Positions 5,804 to 13,769 are shown, counted from the stretch's first letter. The stretch is DNA of 26,630 bases from Ardenticatenaceae bacterium (GCA_020634215.1 JACKCD010000069.1:1-26630), one strand, 5' to 3'. Numbers and translations: made by a program. Notes: generated by a model from the sequence alone, not told the origin.

Positions 5804-7354
5804 TTACCAACGGCCGTTTCCCACCCGCATCATCTCCATCGGCAGCCGAATATCAAACTGCGCCCGAATTTGTCGATCCAGTTCCGGGGCAATGTAGGCG
5901 GGGTAATAATCCCGCAGCATTGTTCGCACCCGGCGGTGCGCCCGTTCGTAAATGGTTGGGCTGCCCGCCTCCTCCCACGTCGTTGTGTCCCGCCTATCGG
6001 CCAGCGTGGGGTACAAAAACTCGCTTTTCATCAGGTCAATCGTTTGCGGGTTGCCCAAATAATGGCCGGGGCCGTTAACCGTCTCGCGGATGACAGCAAA
6101 AGAGAGCGTGCTTTCATCTACCTCGATTCCGCGCACCACCCGCATTACCATTCCCATCATCTCGTTGTCAATCAGAAATGCTTCCAGCGACGACCCCATC
6201 AGGCTGCCGACCGCGCCGGGGTAGGGGGAAATGGAGTTGCCCCCGGCCAACGCCGCGACCACGGTGGAGATGCCTTTTTCAAACCCGGCCTGGCCGTCAG
6301 GCATATTGGCATCGGTCATGCCGCTGGCAACGCTGGAAACGAGGCCGTAGTGGGCGCAAAGCTGGGCGGTGGCGGCCATCACCAACGTTTGCTCCGCGCC
6401 GCCGCCGGTAAACGCCCCCGTGCGGAGGTCGGAAATGAAGGGCCACATGCCAAAAAGCATGGGAGCTTGGGGGTTGATGAGGTAGGTGACAGTGAGGCAG
6501 GCGAGCGTTTCTGCAAAGGTTTGGACGAGGCAACCCGCCAACGCGGCCGGAGCGGTGGCTCCGGCCTGGGCAGCCACGGCCACGTCGTAGGTGATGCCCA
6601 GTTCAGCGCAGCGCATCATCACTTCCAGGCTGTCGCGGGCAAAGGTGAGGGGGGAGACGATGGGGCAGCCGCCAAAGCTGCAAAACGGCCGTTTTACAAA
6701 TTCCCCCTTGCCCCCCGCAAACAAATCAAACATCGCAATAATTCGATCTACGTGCGCTGCCGTGCCAAGCCCCATATGAAACGGTTTGTTGGTGGCCGCC
6801 AACTCGGCATAGGCCACGTTGATGTCGTGGGTCAGCAGGTCGTGGCTGAATTCCGAGGCAATAAACGGCTGCCCAAAGGTGTGGATATGCTCAAGCTGGT
6901 CTACCAGCCGCCCTGCGTCATAGAGGTCAAGCAGGGTAGACGGCCGATAGCGGCGCGTTTTGTAGTCAAGAATGGTGACACCCTCGCCGCTGGTGCCAAA
7001 GAGCATCGTGTTGCCATCTAAAACCTGGTCGTTGTTGGGGTTGGGGGCGTGGTAGATGATTTGTTTGGGTGAGTGGGCGATGGCTGCTTCAACGAGGGAA
7101 CGGGGGAAGCATAAACGGCCGTTTTCCCCCAACACACACCCACGCGGCAGCACCACCTCCAGCAGCGCCGGAATCGGCTCTGCCAGCCCGATTTCCGCCA
7201 GCACCGCCAGCGCTGTCTCATAAATTTGTGCCAAATCAGCCTCGGCCAGCGGCTTATAACCACCACCCATCAACCCCACCCAAACAGGCTTGGTCTCAGT
7301 CGCCTCTTTCCCTTCCCCCCGCTGCCGTCGCCGCAATCGTTTTTTGTTCATCAT
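5804..7354 (-). CDS. MttB-family methyltransferase, non-pyrrolysine (paralogue 1)
   Basis: A 516-residue member of the trimethylamine:corrinoid methyltransferase (MttB) superfamily. Family landmarks are SGEGVTILDYKTRRYRPSTL, the FGGCPIVSPLTFARD loop, AGATAPAALAG, LFGMWPFISDLRTGAFTGGG and GPGHYLGNPQT near the C-terminus. The frame has no internal amber codon, so it is of the pyrrolysine-free type, whose studied members demethylate glycine betaine (MtgB), proline betaine (MtpB), carnitine (MtcB) or gamma-butyrobetaine. The methyl acceptor is normally Co(I) of a small corrinoid protein; none is encoded in this window. The N-terminal 25 residues are Arg/Lys-rich. ATG 7354 or 7351 could be the start. 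It is the last gene of a - strand run; paralogue 2 lies 235 bases upstream. Confidence 0.88.
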   Translation of the reverse strand: MMNKKRLRRRQRGEGKEATETKPVWVGLMGGGYKPLAEADLAQIYETALAVLAEIGLAEPIPALLEVVLPRGCVLGENGRLCFPRSLVEAAIAHSPKQIIYHAPNPNNDQVLDGNTMLFGTSGEGVTILDYKTRRYRPSTLLDLYDAGRLVDQLEHIHTFGQPFIASEFSHDLLTHDINVAYAELAATNKPFHMGLGTAAHVDRIIAMFDLFAGGKGEFVKRPFCSFGGCPIVSPLTFARDSLEVMMRCAELGITYDVAVAAQAGATAPAALAGCLVQTFAETLACLTVTYLINPQAPMLFGMWPFISDLRTGAFTGGGAEQTLVMAATAQLCAHYGLVSSVASGMTDANMPDGQAGFEKGISTVVAALAGGNSISPYPGAVGSLMGSSLEAFLIDNEMMGMVMRVVRGIEVDESTLSFAVIRETVNGPGHYLGNPQTIDLMKSEFLYPTLADRRDTTTWEEAGSPTIYERAHRRVRTMLRDYYPAYIAPELDRQIRAQFDIRLPMEMMRVGNGRW

Positions 7355-7365
7355 GCCCCCAACTT

Positions 7366-7429
7366 GTCATACCCGCGAATGCGAGTATCCATCTTTGTTG
7401 TCAGACTGGATTCCCGCGTGCGCGGGAAT
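7366..7429. repeat. ATTCCC/GGGAAT hairpin repeat
   Basis: 7410-7429 is a 20-bp hairpin (ATTCCCGCG, TG, CGCGGGAAT). The left part, from GTCATACCCGCGAATGCG at 7366, is a divergent partner copy. The ATTCCC(N8)GGGAAT form is the same as the dispersed dRS3-like repeats known in Neisseria and many environmental genomes. It abuts the MITE-like element at 7435. Confidence 0.65.
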
Positions 7430-7434
7430 GATAC

Positions 7435-7580
7435 CTAGGTTGTGTTGACATTTGGCAAAAAGAAGCGGATTTCACCGCAGAGGGCGCGAAGATCGCGGAG
7501 ATTTACCTTATTTTCTCCTCTTCCTCTGCGCCCTTTGCGTACTTTGCGGTTCAAATTCTGAAAAGTCAACAGAACCTAGA
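7435..7580. mobile_element. MITE-like dispersed element with terminal inverted repeats (copy A)
   Basis: The left end 7435-7453 (CTAGGTTGTGTTGACATTT) and right end 7561-7579 are inverted complements at 17 of 19 positions. The body contains ACCGCAGAGG...CTTTGCGGT, also inverted. The segment from TTGGCAAAAAGAAGC onward recurs at 16652-16770 with the same right end. It has no coding capacity and lies between the two MttB paralogues, ending about 10 bases after the stop of paralogue 2. It probably behaves as a non-autonomous palindromic element or transcription attenuator. Confidence 0.65.
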
Positions 7581-7589
7581 TCGTTATGG

Positions 7590-9152
7590 TTATTTTTTCC
7601 ATCTCATGACCTCTCGCGGCAGCACAATAGGGAATCTATCCCGAATCGCCGCGTCCAGCTTGGGGTCAATATGGTCGGGGTAATGGGTTGCCAGCACCTC
7701 ATGCACCCGTTCTTGCGCCCGCTGCAACATATCGGGCGACCCCTCCGCTTCCCACACGCCCGGGGCGGAACGGTCGGCCAGGTCGGGATAAAGATAATCC
7801 GTCTCCATCCGCGCCAGCGTTTGCTGGTGCCCCAAATAATGGCCGGGGCCGAGGGCTACTTCGCGGATAACATCCAGCGACAGCGTTTCGTCGCTGACTT
7901 CCAGCCCGGCCACCACCCGCTGCGCCATCCCCAGCATGTCGTTGTCAATCACCAGCCCCTCCAGCGAACAGCCCAGTAGGCTGCCGACCATGCCGGCCGA
8001 CTCTAACACACGATTGGCACCAGCGAGTCCGGCAGTAACGGCCGTTATTCCCTTCTCAAACCCCGCCTGAGCATCCGGTAGCTTCGAGTCGCTCATCGAA
8101 GCCGCCACGCTGGTGGGCAAATCATAAAAACGGCCGATTTGGGCACACGCCGCCATCATCAGGGCTTCCTCGCCGCTGCCGCCGCTAAACGCCCCCGTGC
8201 GTAAGTCGGACACAAAAGGCCAGATGGCAAAGGTCATCGGGCAGCCGGGGTGAATCATGTTGACGATGGCGAGACAGGCCAGCCCTTCGGCCGTCACCTG
8301 CGCCAGCGTGCCAGCCAGTGCTGCCGGAGCCGTGGCCCCGGCCTGCGGGGCAATGGCGATGTCGCTGATCAGTCCTAGCTTGCTGGTTTCCACCAGCAGT
8401 TCCAAATTATCGGCCCCAAATTTGAGGGGGGAGACGATGGGGCAGCCGCCAAAGGAGATAAACGGCCGTTTCGCAAACCGCCCCTCACCCCCCAACACCA
8501 TGTCAAACAAGGCCACCGCCTCGCGCACATTTTTCGCCTGCTGAAACGTCATCTCGCACGGCTTTTCCGTGGCCGTCACCGCCACATAAGCCACGTTCAA
8601 ATCATGCACGCGCAAATCGTGCAGGTCGGTGGGGATGACCGTTTGCCCAAACTGGTGGATATGGTCAAGCGTGTCCACCAGTCGCCCGCAGTTGTACAAA
8701 TCTTGCAGCGTCGAGGGGCGAAAAGTGCGGCTTTTCAGGTCGAGCATGGTCACGGCTTCGCCGCTGGTGGCATAGTTGACGTGCCGCCTACCCACCACTA
8801 CGTCGGCATGTTTGGGGTTGCGGCTGTAGATGGTGTAGCTTCGCGCCGCGCCCGCCACGATGTCTTCGATGAGAGTGGGAGGGAAGCATAAACGGCCGTT
8901 ACCATCCACAAACGCCCCTGCCCCCGTCGCAATCGCCACCACCTCGTCCGTCGCGTCGGCAATGCCAATACTGTGCAAAATTTCCAGCGCCGCCCGGTGG
9001 ATTTTTTCCAAATCGCGCTGCGCCAATGGCTTGTATTGCCCACCGAGAAGACCGGCAAAAACCGGCCGTTTATTTGCCGCCTCCCGCCGCAGTGCCAGCC
9101 GCGCCTCCCTTCCCCCGCCTCGCCGCCCGCTTCGTTGCTTTACTGGTACCAT
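7590..9152 (-). CDS. MttB-family methyltransferase, non-pyrrolysine (paralogue 2)
   Basis: A 520-residue paralogue of the gene at 5804-7354. Both share PVxxGLMGG/LLGGQYKPLA near residue 35, DGNGRLCFP/GENGRLCFP, RPFxSFGGCPIVSP, QAGATAPAALAG, WPFxSDLRTGAFxGG and GPGHYLG. By eye roughly half the positions are identical, so the duplication is old. There is no in-frame amber codon, so it is pyrrolysine-free. The N-terminus is basic (KQRSGRRGGGREARLALRRE). No Shine-Dalgarno precedes ATG 9152; the upstream 60 bases are a GGACGCAGATTT-type repeat. By family it should demethylate a quaternary or tertiary amine. Two diverged copies in one operon suggest successive demethylations or two substrates (inference). 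Confidence 0.88.
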   Translation of the reverse strand: MVPVKQRSGRRGGGREARLALRREAANKRPVFAGLLGGQYKPLAQRDLEKIHRAALEILHSIGIADATDEVVAIATGAGAFVDGNGRLCFPPTLIEDIVAGAARSYTIYSRNPKHADVVVGRRHVNYATSGEAVTMLDLKSRTFRPSTLQDLYNCGRLVDTLDHIHQFGQTVIPTDLHDLRVHDLNVAYVAVTATEKPCEMTFQQAKNVREAVALFDMVLGGEGRFAKRPFISFGGCPIVSPLKFGADNLELLVETSKLGLISDIAIAPQAGATAPAALAGTLAQVTAEGLACLAIVNMIHPGCPMTFAIWPFVSDLRTGAFSGGSGEEALMMAACAQIGRFYDLPTSVAASMSDSKLPDAQAGFEKGITAVTAGLAGANRVLESAGMVGSLLGCSLEGLVIDNDMLGMAQRVVAGLEVSDETLSLDVIREVALGPGHYLGHQQTLARMETDYLYPDLADRSAPGVWEAEGSPDMLQRAQERVHEVLATHYPDHIDPKLDAAIRDRFPIVLPREVMRWKK

Positions 9153-9163
9153 AAGAAGTAATG

Positions 9164-9211
9164 GGACGCAGATTTTTCTGATGATCAGGTGAATCAGGGA
9201 AATCTGCGTCC
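9164..9211. repeat. GGACGCAGATTT-type dispersed repeat (copy 2, intact)
   Basis: GGACGCAGATTT at 9164-9175 pairs perfectly with AAATCTGCGTCC at 9200-9211. The loop contains TCTGATGATCAGGTGAATCAG with internal CTGAT/ATCAG complementarity. It separates the aminotransferase stop (9226) from the start of MttB paralogue 2 (9152). A copy with less perfect arms lies at 2458-2524 and a remnant at 4132-4155. Confidence 0.8.
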
Positions 9212-9225
9212 TATTTTCTTGAACA

Positions 9226-10539
9226 TTATGCCAACGCCAGCGTCAGCCCTTCCTCAAACCGCTGCAACGTCTCCTCCGCATCCGAGGCGGAATGGGACGC
9301 ACTGAGAAAGAACGGTTCCAGCCCGCGTGGTTCGGGCATCACGCCATGTGCCACCATGTAGGCATACACCTTTTCCGATAGATCCCAGTTGCCTTGCGCC
9401 AGCAGTTCGCGCCAATCTTTGGGCTGTTGGTCGGTAAAGCAAACGCCAAACATGCCGGGTGCGCCGTTAATACGAACAGCCACGCCGTGGCGGCTGCAAA
9501 TTTCCCGCACCCCATCCTGAATCATGCGTCCAACTTGCCGGATTTTTCCAAAAACCTCGCCTCTTTGAATCAACTCCAGCGTGGCATCGGCAGCAGCCGT
9601 GGAGGCGGCGTTGCCGCTGTAGGTGCCACCGTGGAAAACTTGGCCGGGAGCCAGCTTCAACAGCATTTCCTTGCGGCCGCCAATGGCGGCAATGGGAAAG
9701 CCGTTGCCCAGTGCCTTGGCATAGGTAGAGAGATCGGGGATTACGCCAAAATATTCCCGCGCTCCCCCTGGCGCAATGCGGAAGCCGGTTTTCACTTCGT
9801 CAAAAATGAGGACGATGCCATGTTTGTCGCACTGGTCACGCAAAAATTGTAAATAGGAGATGGGCGGGGTGAGGCCATTGGCGTTGCCCAGGATTGGCTC
9901 CACAATAATAGCGGCAATTTCTTCGCCGCGTTCGGCTAAAATCTCGCCCAGCACCTCTTCGTCGTTCCAGGGACAGGTCAAAATGAGGTCATTGATCGCT
10001 TTGGGAATGCCGAGGCTGTTTTTGACGGGGGTCGGCCGACGGCGATTGCCAACCTTACCGGGGTCGGCTCCCTGCGTTGTCCACATGACGTTGTCGTGCG
10101 CCCCGTGATACGACCCCTCAAATTTTAAAATAAGTTCGCGCCCGGTGTGGCCTCGCGCTAACCGGATGGCGTGCATGGTGGCTTCGGTGCCGGTGTTGCA
10201 CAGCCGCACCATTTCCACGCCGGGGCAAAGGTCAATGATGCGCTCGCAAACGCTGATCTCGTACTTTTGCGTTCCGGCAAAGCTCACGCCGTAATCTATG
10301 GCTTCTTTCACGCGGTTGTTAACAAATTCATCGCCGTGGCCGACGATAACAGGCCCCCAGCCCAGCCGATAATCAATAAAGCGGTTGCCGTCATAATCGT
10401 AAATATAGGCCCCTTTGGCTTTGGCAACGACTAAGGTTTCATCGGCACTGTAAAAACGGTAGTTTGAGCTAACACCATAGGGCATGACTTCCATTGCCCG
10501 TGAATACAATTGTTTGGTTTTTGTTCCATGTTTGAGCAT
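9226..10539 (-). CDS. Class III PLP aminotransferase, glutamate-1-semialdehyde aminomutase-like
   Basis: A 437-residue fold-type I PLP enzyme. CNTGTEATMHAIRLAR is the cofactor phosphate-binding region, FDEVKTGFR holds the PLP-pyridine Asp (D247), and STYAKALGNGFPIAA holds the Schiff-base Lys (K275). The overall pattern matches HemL-type aminomutases and related class III aminotransferases. No other tetrapyrrole genes are nearby, and it sits between an acyl-CoA dehydrogenase (9-base gap) and two MttB genes. A catabolic transamination of an amino or betaine-derived intermediate is therefore more likely than heme synthesis (inference). GAGAAA lies about 5 bases before ATG 10539. Confidence 0.85.
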   Translation of the reverse strand: MLKHGTKTKQLYSRAMEVMPYGVSSNYRFYSADETLVVAKAKGAYIYDYDGNRFIDYRLGWGPVIVGHGDEFVNNRVKEAIDYGVSFAGTQKYEISVCERIIDLCPGVEMVRLCNTGTEATMHAIRLARGHTGRELILKFEGSYHGAHDNVMWTTQGADPGKVGNRRRPTPVKNSLGIPKAINDLILTCPWNDEEVLGEILAERGEEIAAIIVEPILGNANGLTPPISYLQFLRDQCDKHGIVLIFDEVKTGFRIAPGGAREYFGVIPDLSTYAKALGNGFPIAAIGGRKEMLLKLAPGQVFHGGTYSGNAASTAAADATLELIQRGEVFGKIRQVGRMIQDGVREICSRHGVAVRINGAPGMFGVCFTDQQPKDWRELLAQGNWDLSEKVYAYMVAHGVMPEPRGLEPFFLSASHSASDAEETLQRFEEGLTLALA

Positions 10540-10548
10540 GATATTTTC

Positions 10549-11730
10549 TCATTCGATTAATCTCTTTATACCTCGTTTATAGAGACTGTAAGCAATAATC
10601 ATTCGTTGAATTTCAGAGGTTCCTTCCCAAATGCGCTCCACGCGCAGTTCGCGGAAGAACCGTTCGGCCACGTTGTCGCGCATGTAGCCGCGCCCGCCAA
10701 AGATTTGTACGGCGTGGTCGGCCACGCGCCCGGCCATTTCGGAAGCATAAAGCTTGGCAATGGAGGCTTTGGCGTGGACAATTTTGCGATCTTCTTCGCT
10801 TTGGGCGTGGTCGGCGGCGTGGGCGGCGGCGAAGGTGAGCAGCCGGGCGGCGGCCAGCTCGGTGACGCAATCGGCCAGCTTTTGCTGGATCATTTGGTAG
10901 TCGGCGATGGGGCTGCCAAACTGCACCCGCTGCTGGGCGTGGGCGGTGGCTTCTTCGATGAGACGCTCGGCGGCTCCGCAGCAGCGGGCGGCGATGAGGA
11001 CGCGCTCGTGGAGAAACCACTCTTTGCTAATGGCTAACCCTTCACCGACAGCCCCAAAACGGTTGGCATCGGGGATGCGGACGTTGTTGAAGCGGTAGCG
11101 GGGGTGGCCGTCTATGATGTGGTGCATGTATTTGGGGTGGTCTAAGATTTCTACGCCGGGGGTGTCTAGGTCTATGATGAAGAGGGTGTTGCCATCGCCG
11201 ATGTTGGGGTCGGTGGCGGCTTGCAGCACCACAAAGTCGGCGACATCGCCGGAGGTGACGTGCCATTTGGTGCCGTTGATGATCCAGTGGTTGGTGGGGT
11301 CAAGAACGGCCGTTGTTTCCAACCGACTCGCATCCGACCCCGCGTTTTCTTCCGTCACCGCATAACACGCATCCCGCTTGCCTTCGGCGGCCGGCCGCAC
11401 CCATCGCTCCACCTGATACTCATTCGCGTGCTTCAGCACAATCGCCGGTGCCCAAATCAACCAGCCCAGCGCATTCGTCAGCTTGCCAATCTCCTCGTTG
11501 ATGATCACCTGGTCTTCCCATGAGAACTCGGTGCCACCGACGCGGCGCGGCAAGCTGGAGGAATGGACATTTAACGGCCGTATTTTCTCCCGAATCTCCG
11601 CCCGTTTTTCCGGCGACAAATACCCCTCCGCCAGCTCCACCTCCACTTCCAGCGGCTTGAGTTCCACCTCCAAGAACTCGCGCACACGTTGTTGCAGCGC
11701 TTTTTGCTGCTCGCTCAATTGAAAGTCCAT
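10549..11730 (-). CDS. Acyl-CoA dehydrogenase family protein
   Basis: About 393 residues. It has the N-terminal helical domain, then the FAD-binding segments CYAVTEENAGSDAS and WHVTSGDVADF, and the C-terminal helical domain with QMIQQKLAD, QIFGGRGY and the catalytic Glu in WEGTSEIQR. The enzyme would introduce an alpha-beta double bond into a CoA thioester and pass electrons to ETF. The ATG at 11730 is preferred because AAAGGA lies 8 bases upstream; the ATG at 11739 has that sequence directly abutting it. It is the first gene of the - strand operon, divergent from an Lrp-type regulator. Its presence suggests the substrate carries a carboxyl chain activated to CoA, as in carnitine-like or betaine side-chain breakdown (inference; no CoA ligase or CoA transferase is in the window). 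Confidence 0.88.
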   Translation of the reverse strand: MDFQLSEQQKALQQRVREFLEVELKPLEVEVELAEGYLSPEKRAEIREKIRPLNVHSSSLPRRVGGTEFSWEDQVIINEEIGKLTNALGWLIWAPAIVLKHANEYQVERWVRPAAEGKRDACYAVTEENAGSDASRLETTAVLDPTNHWIINGTKWHVTSGDVADFVVLQAATDPNIGDGNTLFIIDLDTPGVEILDHPKYMHHIIDGHPRYRFNNVRIPDANRFGAVGEGLAISKEWFLHERVLIAARCCGAAERLIEEATAHAQQRVQFGSPIADYQMIQQKLADCVTELAAARLLTFAAAHAADHAQSEEDRKIVHAKASIAKLYASEMAGRVADHAVQIFGGRGYMRDNVAERFFRELRVERIWEGTSEIQRMIIAYSLYKRGIKRLIE

Positions 11731-11984
11731 ACGGTTCATCCTTTTGCCTGCCCTACCCGGCGTGTGCTCACGTCAGCGTTACATAGGGCAATCATCACAA
11801 ATGTGCAGCCGAGTGTAGCACCGGGCAAAAAGAACGTCAAAGAAAACGTGGTGATTTTTGTGAAATTTGGCGCAAATAGCATTGATTCAGTGAAAAAACG
11901 GCCGTTTTTCCAACGAATCGGGCAAAAAACTTTTTGCTGATTCTTCTTGTAATATTGTGGGAATGGCGTATTATTAAATGGCAA
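11731..11984. promoter_or_regulatory. Divergent promoter region between acyl-CoA dehydrogenase operon and second Lrp gene
   Basis: A 254-base non-coding gap, much more AT-rich than its flanks. It holds CACA-AA-TGTG at 11796-11805; ATTTTTGTGAAATTT at 11854-11868 (one mismatch from 611-625 upstream of the other Lrp gene); a 16-bp palindrome containing AACGGCCGTT at 11894-11909; and GCAAAAA-AC-TTTTTGC at 11922-11937. A TAATAT at 11950-11955 could be a -10 for the regulator. No well-spaced -35 is seen. Regulation of both directions by the adjacent Lrp-type protein is the simplest reading. Confidence 0.45.
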
Positions 11985-12443
11985 ATGAACAGTAAACATG
12001 ATGAATTAGACGAGCCTGACAAAGCCATCATTCGTTGTTTGCAAATAGACGGTCGGCGAGCCTATGCCGACATCGCCTCGGAATTAGGCCTGTCCCCCTC
12101 CACTGTTCAGCAGCGTGCCAACCGCCTCATGGATCGCAATCTTCTCAAAGTGCGGGCTGTCACCGATCCCATCAAAATGGGCGTGCCCGTTGTAGCCGCC
12201 ATTGCCCTAGAAGTAGACGGTAGTATTATCCGCGAAATTGCTGACCAAATAGCGGCCTTTCCTGAAGTAGGTTATGTGGTCATCTGCGCTGGCTCTTACG
12301 ACATCCAGCTTGAATTAGCCTGCCGTGACAATGACCATCTTCTCGATGTCATCAGTGCCATTTCAAAAATAAATGGCGTTCGTTCAACCCAAACGTTTAT
12401 TTACCTAAAGATCATCAAGAATTTTTATCAATGGGGCGTTTGA
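11985..12443 (+). CDS. Lrp/AsnC-family transcriptional regulator (second copy)
   Basis: 152 residues from ATG 11985. An upstream in-frame ATG at 11934 would add an unlikely hydrophobic stretch (LILLVILWEW). The HTH spans residues about 10-60, including ADIASELGLSPSTVQQRANR. The RAM domain covers about 70-148, with ICAGSYDIQLELACRDNDHL. No clear Shine-Dalgarno is seen. It is divergent from the acyl-CoA dehydrogenase/aminotransferase/MttB operon and directly upstream of the ABC importer genes, the classic position of a local regulator of both. It is about as divergent from the first copy (657-1103) as unrelated Lrp paralogues usually are. Confidence 0.9.
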   Translation: MNSKHDELDEPDKAIIRCLQIDGRRAYADIASELGLSPSTVQQRANRLMDRNLLKVRAVTDPIKMGVPVVAAIALEVDGSIIREIADQIAAFPEVGYVVICAGSYDIQLELACRDNDHLLDVISAISKINGVRSTQTFIYLKIIKNFYQWGV

Positions 12444-12529
12444 GATTTTCAGCCCTCTCAAATGATCAGCGCGAGCCAATAGAATATTTCAGTTCATCAG
12501 GTTTATTGTGGTGTCTGTCTGCGTAGCAG

Positions 12530-12540
12530 CACAATTTGTG
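12530..12540. promoter_or_regulatory. Possible operator upstream of the ABC importer
   Basis: CACAA-T-TTGTG is a perfect short inverted repeat 72 bases before the binding-protein start. It resembles CACAAATGTG at 11796-11805 in the divergent region. The two may be half-conserved sites for the same regulator; short motifs like this also arise by chance. Confidence 0.3.
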
Positions 12541-12611
12541 GTGATTGAATGGAGACATATCTGAGCCATTAGCATCAGCTTATCTCCCTATCCTTCACCG
12601 TAGGAGAGGAA

Positions 12612-13697
12612 ATGAAACTGCAAGCCTTTGTTTCTCGAAGTGTATTATTTGTTCTTTTAGGAATGTTCCTAGTGTCCTGTGGTGGGGGACAGGCAGAGGG
12701 GGATGGCAAACTAACCATTCTGGAATGGTCTGGCTACGAAGCCACCGAAAACCCAGACTTCTTTGGTCCCTTCGTCGAAAAATACGGCGAAACTTTTGGC
12801 GACAAACTAGACTACATCTTCTTTGCCGAAGATGCTGAAGCCTACGCCAAAATTCAAACCGATGTCGCTGCCGACCTCGTTCATCCTTGCAACTCCTGGT
12901 GGCAGCTCTATGTGGACAACGGGCTGGTTCAGGAAATAGACACCACCAAATTAAGCAATTGGTCACACGTCAATCCCGCTTTGGCAGCGATGGGACAATT
13001 TGATGGCAAACAATACTTTGTCCCTTGGGACTGGGGATATGAATCCATGCTGGTTCGCACCGATCTTGTTCCAGAAGTACCAACCTCCTGGGCCGATCTG
13101 TGGGACCCCCAATACGCAGGCCACATTGCCCTGTGGGATTCCGGCGAAGCCAATTATGCCATGACCGCCCTGGCCTTCGGCATTGATCCGTGGAACACCA
13201 CCCCTGAAGATGATGAATTCATCAAGCAAAAATTGATTGAGCTAAAACCCAATGTCCTCACCTATTGGTCAGACTACACGGAAGCCTATGACCTGCCACA
13301 AACGGGCGATGCCTGGATTGTGGTCAATGCGTGGCAAGATGCTTACGCCAACGCCGACTCCTCTGGTTATGCAGTGGAATATGTGCAGCCGGCCGAAAAA
13401 CGTTTAGGCTGGGTCTGTGGATTTGGCATCAGCCCTAACACAGCCGACCTTGATTTGGCCTATGAATACATTGATGCTTCCATCGCCGACTCATCCATGG
13501 CCGCTCTAGCCAACACCTACTGGTATGGCCCATCCAACACCAACGCCCTGGCCGACATTGACCCGTATGTTGTTGAATTTATGGAGTTAGATCAGGCTGC
13601 ATCTATTCAAGAACGCACCAGCTTTTACCGACCAATTACCGAAGAGCAGCGCCAAATCCGTACTGGCATTTGGGATGAAGTGAAAGTATCGCAGTAA
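12612..13697 (+). CDS. potD: ABC transporter substrate-binding lipoprotein, polyamine-type (PotD/PotF family)
   Basis: A 361-residue precursor with a lipoprotein signal: basic MKLQAFVSR, hydrophobic core, and lipobox LVSC with the modified Cys near residue 23. The mature protein follows the spermidine/putrescine-binding fold (SBP_bac family; 'LTILEWSGYEA' start, 'YFVPWDWGYESMLVRTDL', 'TSWADLWDPQYAGHIALWDS', 'WIVVNAWQDAYANA'). The many Trp/Tyr residues along the binding cleft positions could form an aromatic cage for a quaternary ammonium. True polyamine specificity is not assured; related proteins bind betaines, choline-like compounds or opines. A good GGAG-type Shine-Dalgarno precedes the ATG. 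The symbol denotes family, not proven substrate. Confidence 0.87.
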   Translation: MKLQAFVSRSVLFVLLGMFLVSCGGGQAEGDGKLTILEWSGYEATENPDFFGPFVEKYGETFGDKLDYIFFAEDAEAYAKIQTDVAADLVHPCNSWWQLYVDNGLVQEIDTTKLSNWSHVNPALAAMGQFDGKQYFVPWDWGYESMLVRTDLVPEVPTSWADLWDPQYAGHIALWDSGEANYAMTALAFGIDPWNTTPEDDEFIKQKLIELKPNVLTYWSDYTEAYDLPQTGDAWIVVNAWQDAYANADSSGYAVEYVQPAEKRLGWVCGFGISPNTADLDLAYEYIDASIADSSMAALANTYWYGPSNTNALADIDPYVVEFMELDQAASIQERTSFYRPITEEQRQIRTGIWDEVKVSQ

Positions 13698-13709
13698 TGC
13701 GGGAGGTTA

Positions 13710-13769
13710 GGGATTAGAGATTGGAGATTGGAGATTGTGAACCTTCATCAATCTCCAATCTCTAATCCC
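13710..13769. repeat. Heptad inverted repeat (copy 2)
   Basis: A perfect 21-bp stem: 13710-13730 pairs with 13749-13769. Both arms are made of GATTGGA/GATTAGA-type heptads, and the left arm has an extra heptad at 13731-13737. It lies between the binding-protein and permease genes. In the transcript it could stabilise the 3' end of the highly expressed binding-protein message, a common arrangement in ABC operons (inference). Confidence 0.85.

Noticed and set aside
5795..7021. 408-codon open frame on the + strand
   Set aside because: It is the antisense of MttB paralogue 1, with low-complexity Gly/His/Arg content and no domain. GC-rich third positions keep antisense frames open here.
7452..7979. 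175-codon + strand frame starting in the MITE-like element
   Set aside because: It runs from the dispersed repeat into antisense of MttB paralogue 2; the apparent Cys-rich peptide is repeat translation.
5804..9152. Pyrrolysine-containing MttB
   Set aside because: Both frames are full length without an in-frame TAG.
9226..10539. Heme-biosynthetic HemL
   Set aside because: The fold and motifs fit, but there are no tetrapyrrole genes nearby and it sits in a catabolic operon; only the family level is supported.
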